Origin: Candidatus Nealsoniibacteriota bacterium
Lineage (GTDB): Bacteria; Patescibacteriota; Minisyncoccia; Minisyncoccales; MHMH01
Direction: 5' to 3'
Assembly: GCA_030700195.1 (NCBI GenBank)
Contig: JAUYKD010000040.1
Span: 1-11,584 of the forward strand
Length of the DNA stretch: 11,584 nt
Shown here: positions 4,821 to 11,562 of the stretch, piece after piece
Layout of the letters: every line of letters starts with the position of its first letter
Numbering within the stretch: the stretch's first letter is position 1
The notes under the pieces: model-generated
What the model was told of the DNA's origin: nothing
Database searches by the model: none
Seen by the model: the letters and a program-made list of their open reading frames with translations, nothing else
Program-made: the position numbers and the translations under genes

Positions 4821-6510
4821 CCTCAATAATAACGGGAAGTATCATTGGTCTTCTTTCGGTTTTAGCGTAAAGGAAGTCGCCAATCCTATTTCTAATACCG
4901 TCTTTAACATAAGACCAATTAACCGCCCCGTTTGCATTAGATGATTTGTTGATTATTTCAACGGTTTTTTTCCTGGTTTCATAGAGGAGCTCTTTTGATT
5001 CTTTCAGATAAACAAACCCTCTTGATATTATATCGGGAGAACCTTTAACTTTACCAGTTCTTCGATCAACGATGGCCACAATAACAAACATGCCGTCTTG
5101 AGATAATGTATTACGGTCTCTTAAAACTATTTGGCCGACATCACCCACGCCCAAGCCGTCAACCATGACGTAACTTGTATCAACTTTTTTGGCTTCGATA
5201 AAAGGAGCATTGTTTTTATTGAAATTAATAATATGGCCGTTATCTAAGATAAAAATGTTTTTTTCATTAAAACCGATGCTTTTAGCAACATTTTTCGCTT
5301 CTTTCAAGAAGTAGTGATTAGCGTAAACGGGCAAGAGGTAGTCTGGCTTTATTTGTTTAATTAATTCTTTAATAGCTTCGATGTTATTATGGCCGCTAAC
5401 GTGAACGTTCATAATTTCATTATGAATAACATTATCACATTTGCGGTAGAGGCTGTCTTTTAACCTTTGGATAGCTTTTTCATTGCCCGGGATAATAGAA
5501 GAAGAAAAGATTATAGTATCGCTCTTTTTTAAAGTAATACGAGGATGTTCACCAGTAACAATCCTAGTTAAAACAGCCCTAGACTCTCCTTGAGCGCCTG
5601 TACAAAGGATAATTAACTGATTATCCCGGTAATTGTTGGCTTGCTTAATATCAATTAAAGTACCTTTACCCGCTTTAATGTAACCTAATTGCATAGCTAT
5701 TTTTAAAGCAACTTTCATGCTATAGCCGTCAATGGCGATTTTTTTGTTGATTGTTCTGGCGTATTCAAAAATATCTCTGATTCTTTTAACTTGAGTAGAA
5801 AATGTGCCAATAATAACTCTACCGGGAGCTTTATTAATAATAGACTCGAAGTTGGCCCACATTTCTTTTTCAGTAATCAGGTCTTTTTTCTTTAAAGAAC
5901 CAAGACTTTCCATTAGTAAGATAGTTGGCTTCGGTAAGTTGGCTAAATGACTGTAAGAAATCTGTTTTTCATTAGAATCTTCACTACCTAAAGTCCAGTC
6001 ACCCATATGAATAGCCGTGGCTACGGGGGTAGTTAAAACTACGCCAATAGAATCCATAATAGAATGTTCAACTTCAAAAAAGTTTAAATTAAATTCACCA
6101 AGCTTGATTTGTTCTTTACCGGATTTTACTTGAATTGTTTTTAATTGACTGGTTGAACCTTTTTGATGATCTTCCAGCCGGCTTTTTAAGAGCGCTAAGG
6201 TTAAGTCTCGGCCAATGACCGGGGGATAGCCCAGTTTATTTAAGAGAATGTGGGCTGCTCCAATGTGGTCCATGTGGCCGTGAGTGAAAACTACGCCTTT
6301 GACGTTTTTTTCTTTGCCTCTTAAGTAACTAATATTAGGGATAACATAGTCAACTCCCGGCATGTCTTCTTCAGGGAATTGGATGCCCATATCAACGATA
6401 ATAATGTCGTTCTTATACTCAAAAACAGTCATGTTTTTACCGACCTCTTCTTGTCCGCCTAACGGAATAATCCTTAGATTACTCGTTGGTAATTTTGTGT
6501 TTTGTATCAT
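4816..6510 (-). CDS. rnj: Ribonuclease J
   Basis: RNase J is a metallo-beta-lactamase/beta-CASP nuclease with 5'-3' exonuclease and endonuclease activity on RNA, acting in mRNA turnover and rRNA maturation. The product is 564 residues, close to the family norm. The start region (LRIIPLGGQEEVGKNMTVFE) is typical. The zinc-binding motif HGHMDH is at 77-82 and a later ligand region reads HMGDWTLGSED. The beta-CASP motif HVSGH is present, and the C-terminal part (VDGLGVGDVGQIVLRDR) matches the RNase J tail. I chose ATG 6510; the frame is open to 6573 but that would read through the 3' part of the tRNA-Leu gene. No -10 box stands at leaderless spacing, so it is probably transcribed with the tRNA and galU. 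Confidence 0.94.
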   Translation of the reverse strand: MIQNTKLPTSNLRIIPLGGQEEVGKNMTVFEYKNDIIIVDMGIQFPEEDMPGVDYVIPNISYLRGKEKNVKGVVFTHGHMDHIGAAHILLNKLGYPPVIGRDLTLALLKSRLEDHQKGSTSQLKTIQVKSGKEQIKLGEFNLNFFEVEHSIMDSIGVVLTTPVATAIHMGDWTLGSEDSNEKQISYSHLANLPKPTILLMESLGSLKKKDLITEKEMWANFESIINKAPGRVIIGTFSTQVKRIRDIFEYARTINKKIAIDGYSMKVALKIAMQLGYIKAGKGTLIDIKQANNYRDNQLIILCTGAQGESRAVLTRIVTGEHPRITLKKSDTIIFSSSIIPGNEKAIQRLKDSLYRKCDNVIHNEIMNVHVSGHNNIEAIKELIKQIKPDYLLPVYANHYFLKEAKNVAKSIGFNEKNIFILDNGHIINFNKNNAPFIEAKKVDTSYVMVDGLGVGDVGQIVLRDRNTLSQDGMFVIVAIVDRRTGKVKGSPDIISRGFVYLKESKELLYETRKKTVEIINKSSNANGAVNWSYVKDGIRNRIGDFLYAKTERRPMILPVIIEV

Positions 6511-6532
6511 ATATTTTATTATTTTTGTAATG

Positions 6533-6615
6533 TGCGGGCAGGAGGATTTGCACCTCCACAGGATTTCTCCCACTAGCTCCTGAAGCTAGCGCGTCTGCTG
6601 TTCCGCCATGCCCGC
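6533..6615 (-). tRNA. tRNA-Leu (anticodon CAG)
   Basis: The 83-nt gene folds as a class II tRNA. The acceptor stem is GCGGGCA with TGCCCGC and discriminator A. The anticodon stem is CTAGC/GCTAG with loop TTCAGGA, giving anticodon CAG, which reads CUG leucine codons. There is a long variable arm with a GAAA loop and a T stem GGAGG/CCTCC. The 3' CCA is not fully encoded (A, then CA). Two elbow positions look unusual: the T loop is TGCAAAT, so the universal U55 is G, and the D loop lacks the GG pair (AACAGCAG where typical tRNA-Leu has AATTGGTAG). It begins one base after the galU stop codon and ends 22 bp before the RNase J start, so it must be cut out of a protein-coding transcript or have a promoter inside galU. 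Confidence 0.93.
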
Positions 6616-6616
6616 G

Positions 6617-7411
6617 TTAGAAATTCTCTTTTTTTAGAAATTGTTTAAGTTCTTTTCCAAATTGAGGATGTTTTAAAGAAAGATAGAGATTAGACTTTAA
6701 ATATGCCTGCTTATTGCCGCATTCCAGCCACTTTCCTTCAAATTCGCACCCGTAGATTGTTTCTCCTTTTTTAAGCATATCTTGAAAAGCTCCGGCTAGC
6801 CGGATTTCACCTTTAGCTTTGGTTGAAGCTTTAATATGAGAAAAAACTTCTGGCGTTATAATATATTTGCCAACTATCGCCAGATTAGATGGCGCTTGTT
6901 TTATTGAGGGTTTTTCGACAATGTCCTTTACTTTATACACCCCTTTGCTTATTTTGTCAACCTTAACCACGCCGTAAGCCGAAAGTTTTTCTTTAGAGAT
7001 TTTATGTAAGGCAATGACCGGCCTTTGGTATTTATTGAAAACTTTCATCATTTGAAGAAGGGCAGGGGTTTTGGATTCAACGATATCATCGCCAAATAAA
7101 ACAGCTGTTATTTCTTTTGTTTTTGCCTGTAGGACGGCATGGCCGTCTCCCAGCTGTTCTTTTTGATAGACTTTTGAAAAAGAAACTCTTTTGGCGGAGA
7201 AAACATCTTTCAAATAAGCCAAAATGTTTTCTTTTCCGGGCCGTACGACAAGAACGATTTCTTTTATACCCGAAGCAATCGCTTCTTCAACAATATATTG
7301 GATGGTTGCTTTATCGACTATTGGCCAAAGTTCCTTTGGCACGAATTTGCTCAAAGGCAAGAATCTTGTGCCCAGCCCGGCCGCCGGAATAATCGCTTTT
7401 TTAATTACCAT
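6617..7411 (-). CDS. galU: UTP-glucose-1-phosphate uridylyltransferase (GalU-type)
   Basis: GalU joins UTP and glucose-1-phosphate to make UDP-glucose for cell-envelope sugars. The 264-residue product is somewhat shorter than typical GalU (about 290). The nucleotide loop AIIPAAGLGTRFLP is at 6-19, followed by KELWPIVDKATIQYIVEEA (usually KEMLPIVDKPLIQYVVEEA), QKEQLGDGHAV at 83-93, the metal-binding GDD at 107-109, DIVEKP at 163-168 and GEIRLAGAFQDML at 201-213 (GEIQLTDAI in the standard enzyme). The loss of TD in that last motif and the Trp-29 change leave room for another sugar nucleotide product. It overlaps the cupin isomerase gene by 11 bp, so the two are translationally linked and together could feed glucose phosphates into UDP-sugar. 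Confidence 0.88.
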   Translation of the reverse strand: MVIKKAIIPAAGLGTRFLPLSKFVPKELWPIVDKATIQYIVEEAIASGIKEIVLVVRPGKENILAYLKDVFSAKRVSFSKVYQKEQLGDGHAVLQAKTKEITAVLFGDDIVESKTPALLQMMKVFNKYQRPVIALHKISKEKLSAYGVVKVDKISKGVYKVKDIVEKPSIKQAPSNLAIVGKYIITPEVFSHIKASTKAKGEIRLAGAFQDMLKKGETIYGCEFEGKWLECGNKQAYLKSNLYLSLKHPQFGKELKQFLKKENF

Positions 7412-7988
7412 AGAGAAAGTCTAAATTTTCGGGAATTTCCTTTAAAGATTTTTGGAAACGCAGCTTAGGCGTTTTAGCGTATTTTTTGTTTTTAAGCCAG
7501 CCATTTTTCGTATAATAATAACAAGCGCCATCTTTTTTAACAAACAAATCGTAGATATTTCGGCATTTTTCGCTTACCCAGTTAGCTTCTTTCAGCGTCT
7601 TTGTTTTTGAAGGATTAATGGTAATATGGCCGTAATATGGCGGGACAACCACCACCTCGCCCTTTTTTGCTTTAACGGCATAAACGTCTTCAATTTTATT
7701 CTTTTGCTGTTTTTGCATTAAATAGAGCGCTTGGCCGCTTAAGACAATATAAACTTCTCCGTATTTTTTTAAGTGTTCGTGACCTTTTGTTTTAACAAAC
7801 TCTTTTCCCAGCATTCTCGGAGGAATAACGGTAATGTCGTATCTAAGCCCGGGTTTCTTTTTAATCCCCCTATACATATAATAAAGCTCATAATTAGGGG
7901 ATTTTTCGGCCCATTTCTTGTCATAGAGCATTTTTTTCATGTCGTTCAGGAAACGAATATCCGGCTTTATGTTCGATTTTACCGCCAT
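7401..7988 (-). CDS. Cupin-type glucose-6-phosphate isomerase
   Basis: This family interconverts glucose-6-phosphate and fructose-6-phosphate with a metal-dependent cupin fold, unrelated to the common bacterial Pgi. It is best known from Thermococcales and other archaea. The 195-residue product carries the signature TKGHEHLKKYGEVYIVLSG (residues 68-85) and PPYYGHITINPS (116-127), so the metal ligands are His70, His72, Glu78 and His121. The C-terminal 25 residues after the cupin are lysine-rich. It overlaps the solute-binding protein gene upstream by 10 bp and galU downstream by 11 bp. It is probably the organism's route between glucose and fructose phosphates if no Pgi exists elsewhere. I cannot rule out a sugar isomerase of related specificity. 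Confidence 0.88.
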   Translation of the reverse strand: MAVKSNIKPDIRFLNDMKKMLYDKKWAEKSPNYELYYMYRGIKKKPGLRYDITVIPPRMLGKEFVKTKGHEHLKKYGEVYIVLSGQALYLMQKQQKNKIEDVYAVKAKKGEVVVVPPYYGHITINPSKTKTLKEANWVSEKCRNIYDLFVKKDGACYYYTKNGWLKNKKYAKTPKLRFQKSLKEIPENLDFLYGN

Positions 7989-9979
7989 GTTCTTTTTTGG
8001 TTAGTATGCCAGTTTTGTATATCAGAAAACCTTTTTGAGGGGTCGCTTATTATTACCGGTTCAATGCCTCCCTTGATTTTCTTATTAATAAAATAAATAT
8101 ATTGGGGCTGGTATAGAAAGACGGAGGGAGAGTCGGCAATTATAATATTTTGCAGCTGATTGTATTTTTCAGCCCTGATTTGTTCGTCTTGGCTTACTCT
8201 GGCTGTTTCCAGCAGGATATCCGCCTTACTGTTATCGTATTTTGCCAGATTAAGTCCCGGATCTTTAATCTGTGAGGAATGCCAGAAGGGGAAGGGGTCG
8301 GGGATTTGGCCCAAGACTTCTCCGAAAAGCAGCATTTCATAGTTTCTCGGTTTGATAAAGTCCTGGGTTAATTGAGAGATGGGATAGCTTTGTATTTCAA
8401 CTTCAATGCCGAGTTCTGCCCATTGTTTTTTGATTTCTAAGGCTACTTTTTCTAAAACAGGATCTTGGACGGTTATCAAAGAGAATTTAAGGGGAGTTTC
8501 TTTTGGCGGGGTTGAGCATATCTCATTTAGTTTGGTTCTGGTTGTTTTACTGACAGTACCCGTTCCTTTAGAAAAACCCCAGGGATCAAGAATGTCTTTT
8601 TTGTATTTTTCCTGAAAAGCAATTACGGCTGCCTTGGTTTGGTTGCCAAAATAGCCTGTAATTTTACCTTCCGGATAAACTTCGGGATCACGGGCCAAGC
8701 AAGTTTGCAGAGCCGTTACTTCTTTTCCTTGGCTGCCTGTTTTAAGATCGCTTTTAAACTCAATGATTGTTTCTTTTTTGACTTCAACCCATTTTCCTTC
8801 CTTTTTTTCAAGATTAGCTTGGCTAAAAAGATTTTCCGTTTTTGTTGCGCTAAATTCATATATTTCAGTTGGCGCTTCGTACCCGTAAACTTCGGGCAAG
8901 ACAGGGGAGTCAACGATTTCAGCTCTGTTATGAAGCACATCCTCCACTATTTTTTCTTTATTAGTGGCATAGTTTAACGCCTTTCTGATATTATCATTGG
9001 CTAAAAACCTTGATTTGTCCGGGTTAAAGAAGATGGCGAAATATCTGGGCAAAGAAAGGGACAGTTCGTTGAACTGGCTTTTTTTGAAAATATCAAAGTT
9101 TTCAGGAGAGTTTATGGAAAATCCGTCAACCTCTCCTTTTTTGGCGGCTTTAATAAGATCCTCTTCTGATTTAAAGAAGTAAAAGGATATTTTTGAAAGA
9201 TAGGGCTTATCTTTCTCAAAATAGTTTTTAAATCCGGCCAGCTCCAAAGAAACTACGGAGTTTGAGCCGTCTTGCTTTAATGCTTTGAATTTATACGGGC
9301 CAGAGCCGATTGGCTGTAAATTATAATTTGTTAAAAGAAAGTTTTGAGGAGATATATCCTGCCAAATGTGCTTTGGCAGTATTTTTAAATCCAACCTTTC
9401 CTGAAAAGCGCTGTATTGATTATTCAGCTTGAGCTTTAAAGTATAATCGTTGATTTTTTCTACCTCCACCCCGAGATAGTTTGCTCTTAAAGGGCTTTTA
9501 TAGTCCGGGTTTTGGATGGTTTTTATGGTGAAGATAACGTCATCCGCCGTCAGTTTTTCGTTATCGTGCCAAAAGACGTTTTCTTTTAAATGGATTTCGT
9601 AGGTTTCTCCGCCGTCTTTTATTTCTACAGTTTCGGCCAAGTCAGGCACTAAGCTTGAAAAGATAACTTCAACCAGGTCTCGGTCAACATCCGAACTTTG
9701 AGCATAAATCGGATTTATAAATCTCGGATTGCCCACCACCCCCTCAATATAATTTCCTCCTTTGGCCGGGGCTGTTTCGGTGTTTTTCAAATAAAAATTA
9801 ACAACCAAGAAAAGAGAGGAACCCAGAAACAATACAATAAAAAATAGGAAAACCGCCCTTTCTTTTTTATTTAATACCTTAAAAACCTGAACCCATTGTT
9901 TTTTTGAGGGCCATTTAGTTATTTTTGCTTTTTTCTTCAAGTCTTTTTTTAAGAAACCAAAAAGAGAAGTGAGATACAT
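7979..9979 (-). CDS. Membrane-anchored family 5 solute-binding protein with inserted peptidoglycan-binding domain
   Basis: The 666-residue protein starts with a basic cytoplasmic segment (1-40) and one membrane helix (about 41-63, AVFLFFIVLFLGSSLFLVV). There is no lipobox cysteine, so it is anchored by the helix. Residues 77-400 and 495-660 form a split SBP_bac_5 fold of the oligopeptide/dipeptide-binding type (ENVFWHDNEKLTADDVIFTI, IGSGPYKF, then NLAKYDNSKADILLETARVS). Residues about 408-488 (TGSQGKEVTALQTCLARDPE, GYFGNQTKAAVIAFQEKY, GTGTVSKTTRTKLNEICS) match the PG_binding_1 domain, inserted between the two halves. It would hold a peptide-binding lobe near the cell wall. No permease or ATPase gene is in the window. 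It follows secG by 4 bp and overlaps the isomerase gene. ATG 9979 gives the best N-terminus. Confidence 0.9.
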   Translation of the reverse strand: MYLTSLFGFLKKDLKKKAKITKWPSKKQWVQVFKVLNKKERAVFLFFIVLFLGSSLFLVVNFYLKNTETAPAKGGNYIEGVVGNPRFINPIYAQSSDVDRDLVEVIFSSLVPDLAETVEIKDGGETYEIHLKENVFWHDNEKLTADDVIFTIKTIQNPDYKSPLRANYLGVEVEKINDYTLKLKLNNQYSAFQERLDLKILPKHIWQDISPQNFLLTNYNLQPIGSGPYKFKALKQDGSNSVVSLELAGFKNYFEKDKPYLSKISFYFFKSEEDLIKAAKKGEVDGFSINSPENFDIFKKSQFNELSLSLPRYFAIFFNPDKSRFLANDNIRKALNYATNKEKIVEDVLHNRAEIVDSPVLPEVYGYEAPTEIYEFSATKTENLFSQANLEKKEGKWVEVKKETIIEFKSDLKTGSQGKEVTALQTCLARDPEVYPEGKITGYFGNQTKAAVIAFQEKYKKDILDPWGFSKGTGTVSKTTRTKLNEICSTPPKETPLKFSLITVQDPVLEKVALEIKKQWAELGIEVEIQSYPISQLTQDFIKPRNYEMLLFGEVLGQIPDPFPFWHSSQIKDPGLNLAKYDNSKADILLETARVSQDEQIRAEKYNQLQNIIIADSPSVFLYQPQYIYFINKKIKGGIEPVIISDPSKRFSDIQNWHTNQKRTWR

Positions 9980-9983
9980 TTTA

Positions 9984-10202
9984 TTATTGAATAATGAGGT
10001 TGCTGGCCGCTAAAATAATAAATAAAGCTCCGGCAACTATCGTCGCCCAGAAGATTTTTTTCTGAATACCTCTCATCGTGCCGTAAAATCCGCTGTCCTG
10101 GCCGAAAGCCGAACCCAAAGCGGTTCCTCTTTGTTGCAGGAGGATTAAAATTATGAGAATGGCTGAAATTATTGATTGGGCTATAAGAAGTAAATTATTC
10201 AT
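9984..10202 (-). CDS. secG: Protein translocase subunit SecG
   Basis: SecG is the small, auxiliary subunit of the SecYEG channel that helps SecA push proteins across the membrane. The 72-residue product has two membrane helices (about 4-22 and 49-70) separated by a loop with the family signature LLQQRRGTALGSAFG-like stretch (LLQQRGTALGSAFGQDSGFY). The length is typical. It lies 4 bp before the solute-binding protein gene and 60 bp after the PF04020-like gene. A TAAAAT hexamer at 10216-10211, 8 bp before the ATG, may serve as a weak -10 box. Confidence 0.92.
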   Translation of the reverse strand: MNNLLLIAQSIISAILIILILLQQRGTALGSAFGQDSGFYGTMRGIQKKIFWATIVAGALFIILAASNLIIQ

Positions 10203-10210
10203 TGGTTGAA

Positions 10211-10216
10211 ATTTTA
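10211..10216 (-). promoter_or_regulatory. Possible -10 box of secG and the following gene cluster
   Basis: TAAAAT on the minus strand stands 8 bp before the secG ATG, the same spacing as at recA. No TG extension or -35 box is recognisable, and this AT-rich gap offers chance matches, so confidence is low. Confidence 0.3.
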
Positions 10217-10236
10217 CTTGTAAAATTGAAAATAGA

Positions 10237-10256
10237 GATGAATTTTTAAATTCATC
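10237..10256. terminator. Perfect 9-bp inverted repeat after the PF04020-like gene
   Basis: GATGAATTT, two T bases, then AAATTCATC form a near-perfect palindrome 6 bp after the stop of the membrane-protein gene. On the minus strand it is followed by TCTATTTTC. The stem is AT-rich, so it may be a weak terminator or an operator for the secG cluster. It is the only structure seen in the 60-bp gap apart from the weak -10 box. Confidence 0.35.
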
Positions 10257-10262
10257 GACTTA

Positions 10263-10610
10263 TTATTTTTTACGGAAAAATAAAGAAAGCACTAAACTTA
10301 ATCCCCAGATGATTAGAGTTGTCCAAACAAGAGGCATTAATCCGATTATGGCAAGTTCAACAAAGAATATATCAATCAGCCAAAGCATAGCCATATTTAT
10401 CACCAGTCCGAACAATCCTAAAGTCAGTATTCTTATGGGCAGGGTTATCAGTTTTAAAAGAGGCGCAATAAAGGTGTTGATGATTCCCAAGACGACTCCG
10501 GCAATCAGCAGAGTTTTTAAATCACCGGTAAATTCAACTCCGTTGACAAACATGATTGCCAGCCATAAGCCGAATATTCCCGAGGCTATTTTAACGAAAA
10601 GATTGCGCAT
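10263..10610 (-). CDS. Small four-helix membrane protein (PF04020, phage holin 4-2/YvlD-like)
   Basis: The 115-residue product is almost all hydrophobic, with four likely membrane helices at about 4-24, 32-51, 56-80 and 86-111, and a basic end FFRKK. The pattern NGVEFTGDLKTLLIAGVVLG, then GIINTFIAPLLKLITLPIRI, LTLGLFGLVINMAMLWL, is the signature of the PF04020 family. That family is named after a phage holin but is widespread in bacterial chromosomes, where its function is unknown (YvlD in Bacillus is linked to envelope stress). There is no phage gene nearby. ATG 10610 is supported by an extended -10 box 6 bp upstream. It begins 23 bp after the uvrC stop. Confidence 0.85.
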   Translation of the reverse strand: MRNLFVKIASGIFGLWLAIMFVNGVEFTGDLKTLLIAGVVLGIINTFIAPLLKLITLPIRILTLGLFGLVINMAMLWLIDIFFVELAIIGLMPLVWTTLIIWGLSLVLSLFFRKK

Positions 10611-10616
10611 TTCTAT

Positions 10617-10645
10617 ATAATAGCAGATATTAATCAGCCGAGCAA
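10617..10645 (-). promoter_or_regulatory. Promoter of the PF04020-like gene
   Basis: TTGCTC (10645-10640), a 17-nt spacer and TATTAT (10622-10617), with TGC directly before the hexamer (extended -10). Six bases separate it from the ATG at 10610, predicting a leaderless transcript. The -35 box lies inside the last codons of uvrC. Confidence 0.6.
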
Positions 10646-11488
10646 GACTTTGTCTCTTAACTTATGGTGGTATTTTCTGGCAAAGCGGTGGGCCTCGTCT
10701 CGCAGGTTGAGCATTAAATTAAAAGTTTCTCTTGGCAGTGTTTTTAATAAGACAGGACTCTCTTTTTCTTTAATATACAATTCATTATTCTTTTTAGCCA
10801 GAGCCATTATCTTGATTTGTTTAAGGTTTAATTTTGAACAAATTTTTTTAGCAATGTTTAGTTGCGCCTTACCCCCGTCAATCAAGATTAAATCGGGATA
10901 TGGCCATTCTTTATGATTAAACCTTCTTTCCAGCACTTCTTTCAGCATGGCGACATCATTCGGTTCACGGCCGGTTCTTATTTTAAATTTACGGTATTGG
11001 CTTTTGTCGGGTTTATCGTTAACGAAAACAACCATGCTGCCCGTGGCTTCCTTGCCTTGAATATTTGAGATATCATACGCTTCAATTCTTTCTTGATAAA
11101 TTGATGGAAATCCTGGTTCTTTTAATTGAAAAATACGGCTGTTGGCCAGAACTTTTTCCAGAGCTTTTATTTGGTTTTTTATTTTGCCGGCCATTTCGTA
11201 ATTCTGCATTTTTGATTCTTTTCTCATTGTTACGTTGAACTTGGGCTGGTATTTTTTTATCAGTTTGGCCTCCAGAATCAAAGCTTCAATTTCCGAATCC
11301 GTCTCAATATAGGCAATGTGCTTGGCTAAGCCAAGCACAGGCTCGCCCTGGTGATTTTTGACGCGGTCGCGAAGATTAATTGCTTTGCCGATATAAAGGA
11401 GCTTAGCTCCTTTATTAAAAGCATAAACTCCGGGAGTTTTGGGCAGTTGGGCTATTTTGTTTTTTAGTAGAAACTTAAATTTCTCCAC
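10634..11488 (-). CDS. uvrC: Compact UvrC-like excinuclease subunit
   Basis: UvrC makes the two incisions around a lesion in nucleotide excision repair. This version has 284 residues against about 600 usually, but holds both nuclease modules. The GIY-YIG domain (about 14-92) has GVY 20-22, YIG 32-34, an arginine in NLRDRV and the glutamate-rich EIEALILEAKLI. A short UVR motif (about 92-115, KMQNYEMAGKIKNQIKAL) follows. The RNase H-like domain (about 135-284) has Asp139 (YDISNIQG), Asp204 (LILIDGGKAQL) and His267 (DEAHRFARKYHHKLR). Missing are the cysteine-rich linker, the region between UVR and RNase H, and the C-terminal helix-hairpin-helix pair. The frame is uninterrupted and ends at TGA. 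I chose GTG 11488 over TTG 11551: it follows a promoter at leaderless spacing and avoids an upstream hairpin. Confidence 0.85.
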   Translation of the reverse strand: MEKFKFLLKNKIAQLPKTPGVYAFNKGAKLLYIGKAINLRDRVKNHQGEPVLGLAKHIAYIETDSEIEALILEAKLIKKYQPKFNVTMRKESKMQNYEMAGKIKNQIKALEKVLANSRIFQLKEPGFPSIYQERIEAYDISNIQGKEATGSMVVFVNDKPDKSQYRKFKIRTGREPNDVAMLKEVLERRFNHKEWPYPDLILIDGGKAQLNIAKKICSKLNLKQIKIMALAKKNNELYIKEKESPVLLKTLPRETFNLMLNLRDEAHRFARKYHHKLRDKVLLG

Positions 11489-11494
11489 GTCCTC

Positions 11495-11523
11495 AATGTA
11501 TCTTAATTCCCTTAATTTTTCAA
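11495..11523 (-). promoter_or_regulatory. Promoter of uvrC
   Basis: TTGAAA (11523-11518), a 17-nt spacer and TACATT (11500-11495). Six bases lie between the hexamer and GTG 11488, matching the spacing at the other predicted leaderless genes in this window. This is part of the reason for the start chosen. Confidence 0.55.
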
Positions 11524-11562
11524 CAAAAATGAAATGCCCCAACCGTATCAAACAGTTGGGGC
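11522..11562 (-). terminator. Intrinsic terminator upstream of uvrC
   Basis: On the minus strand GCCCCAAC (11562-11555), an 11-nt loop and GTTGGGGC (11543-11536) form a GC-rich 8-bp stem, followed by the T-rich ATTTCATTTTTG. It would end transcription of a gene located beyond the right edge. The T-rich tail runs almost into the uvrC -35 box. The last 22 bp of the window (11563-11584) show nothing I recognise. Confidence 0.6.

Noticed and set aside
6605..6620. Another element terminus (TTCTAACG before the tRNA)
   Set aside because: Only TTCTAACG matches; the following bases are the tRNA acceptor stem and there is no partner repeat or duplication.
10263..10610. Prophage holin
   Set aside because: The PF04020 name is historical; there is no lysin, capsid, integrase or other phage gene around, and the neighbours are housekeeping genes.
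10632..10636. Recoded TGA (glycine code of SR1/Gracilibacteria)
   Set aside because: uvrC ends naturally at this TGA and no other gene in the window contains an internal TGA.
10634..11488. uvrC as a broken pseudogene
   Set aside because: The frame is intact, all modules are in order, catalytic residues are kept, and it has a promoter-like sequence at the right distance.
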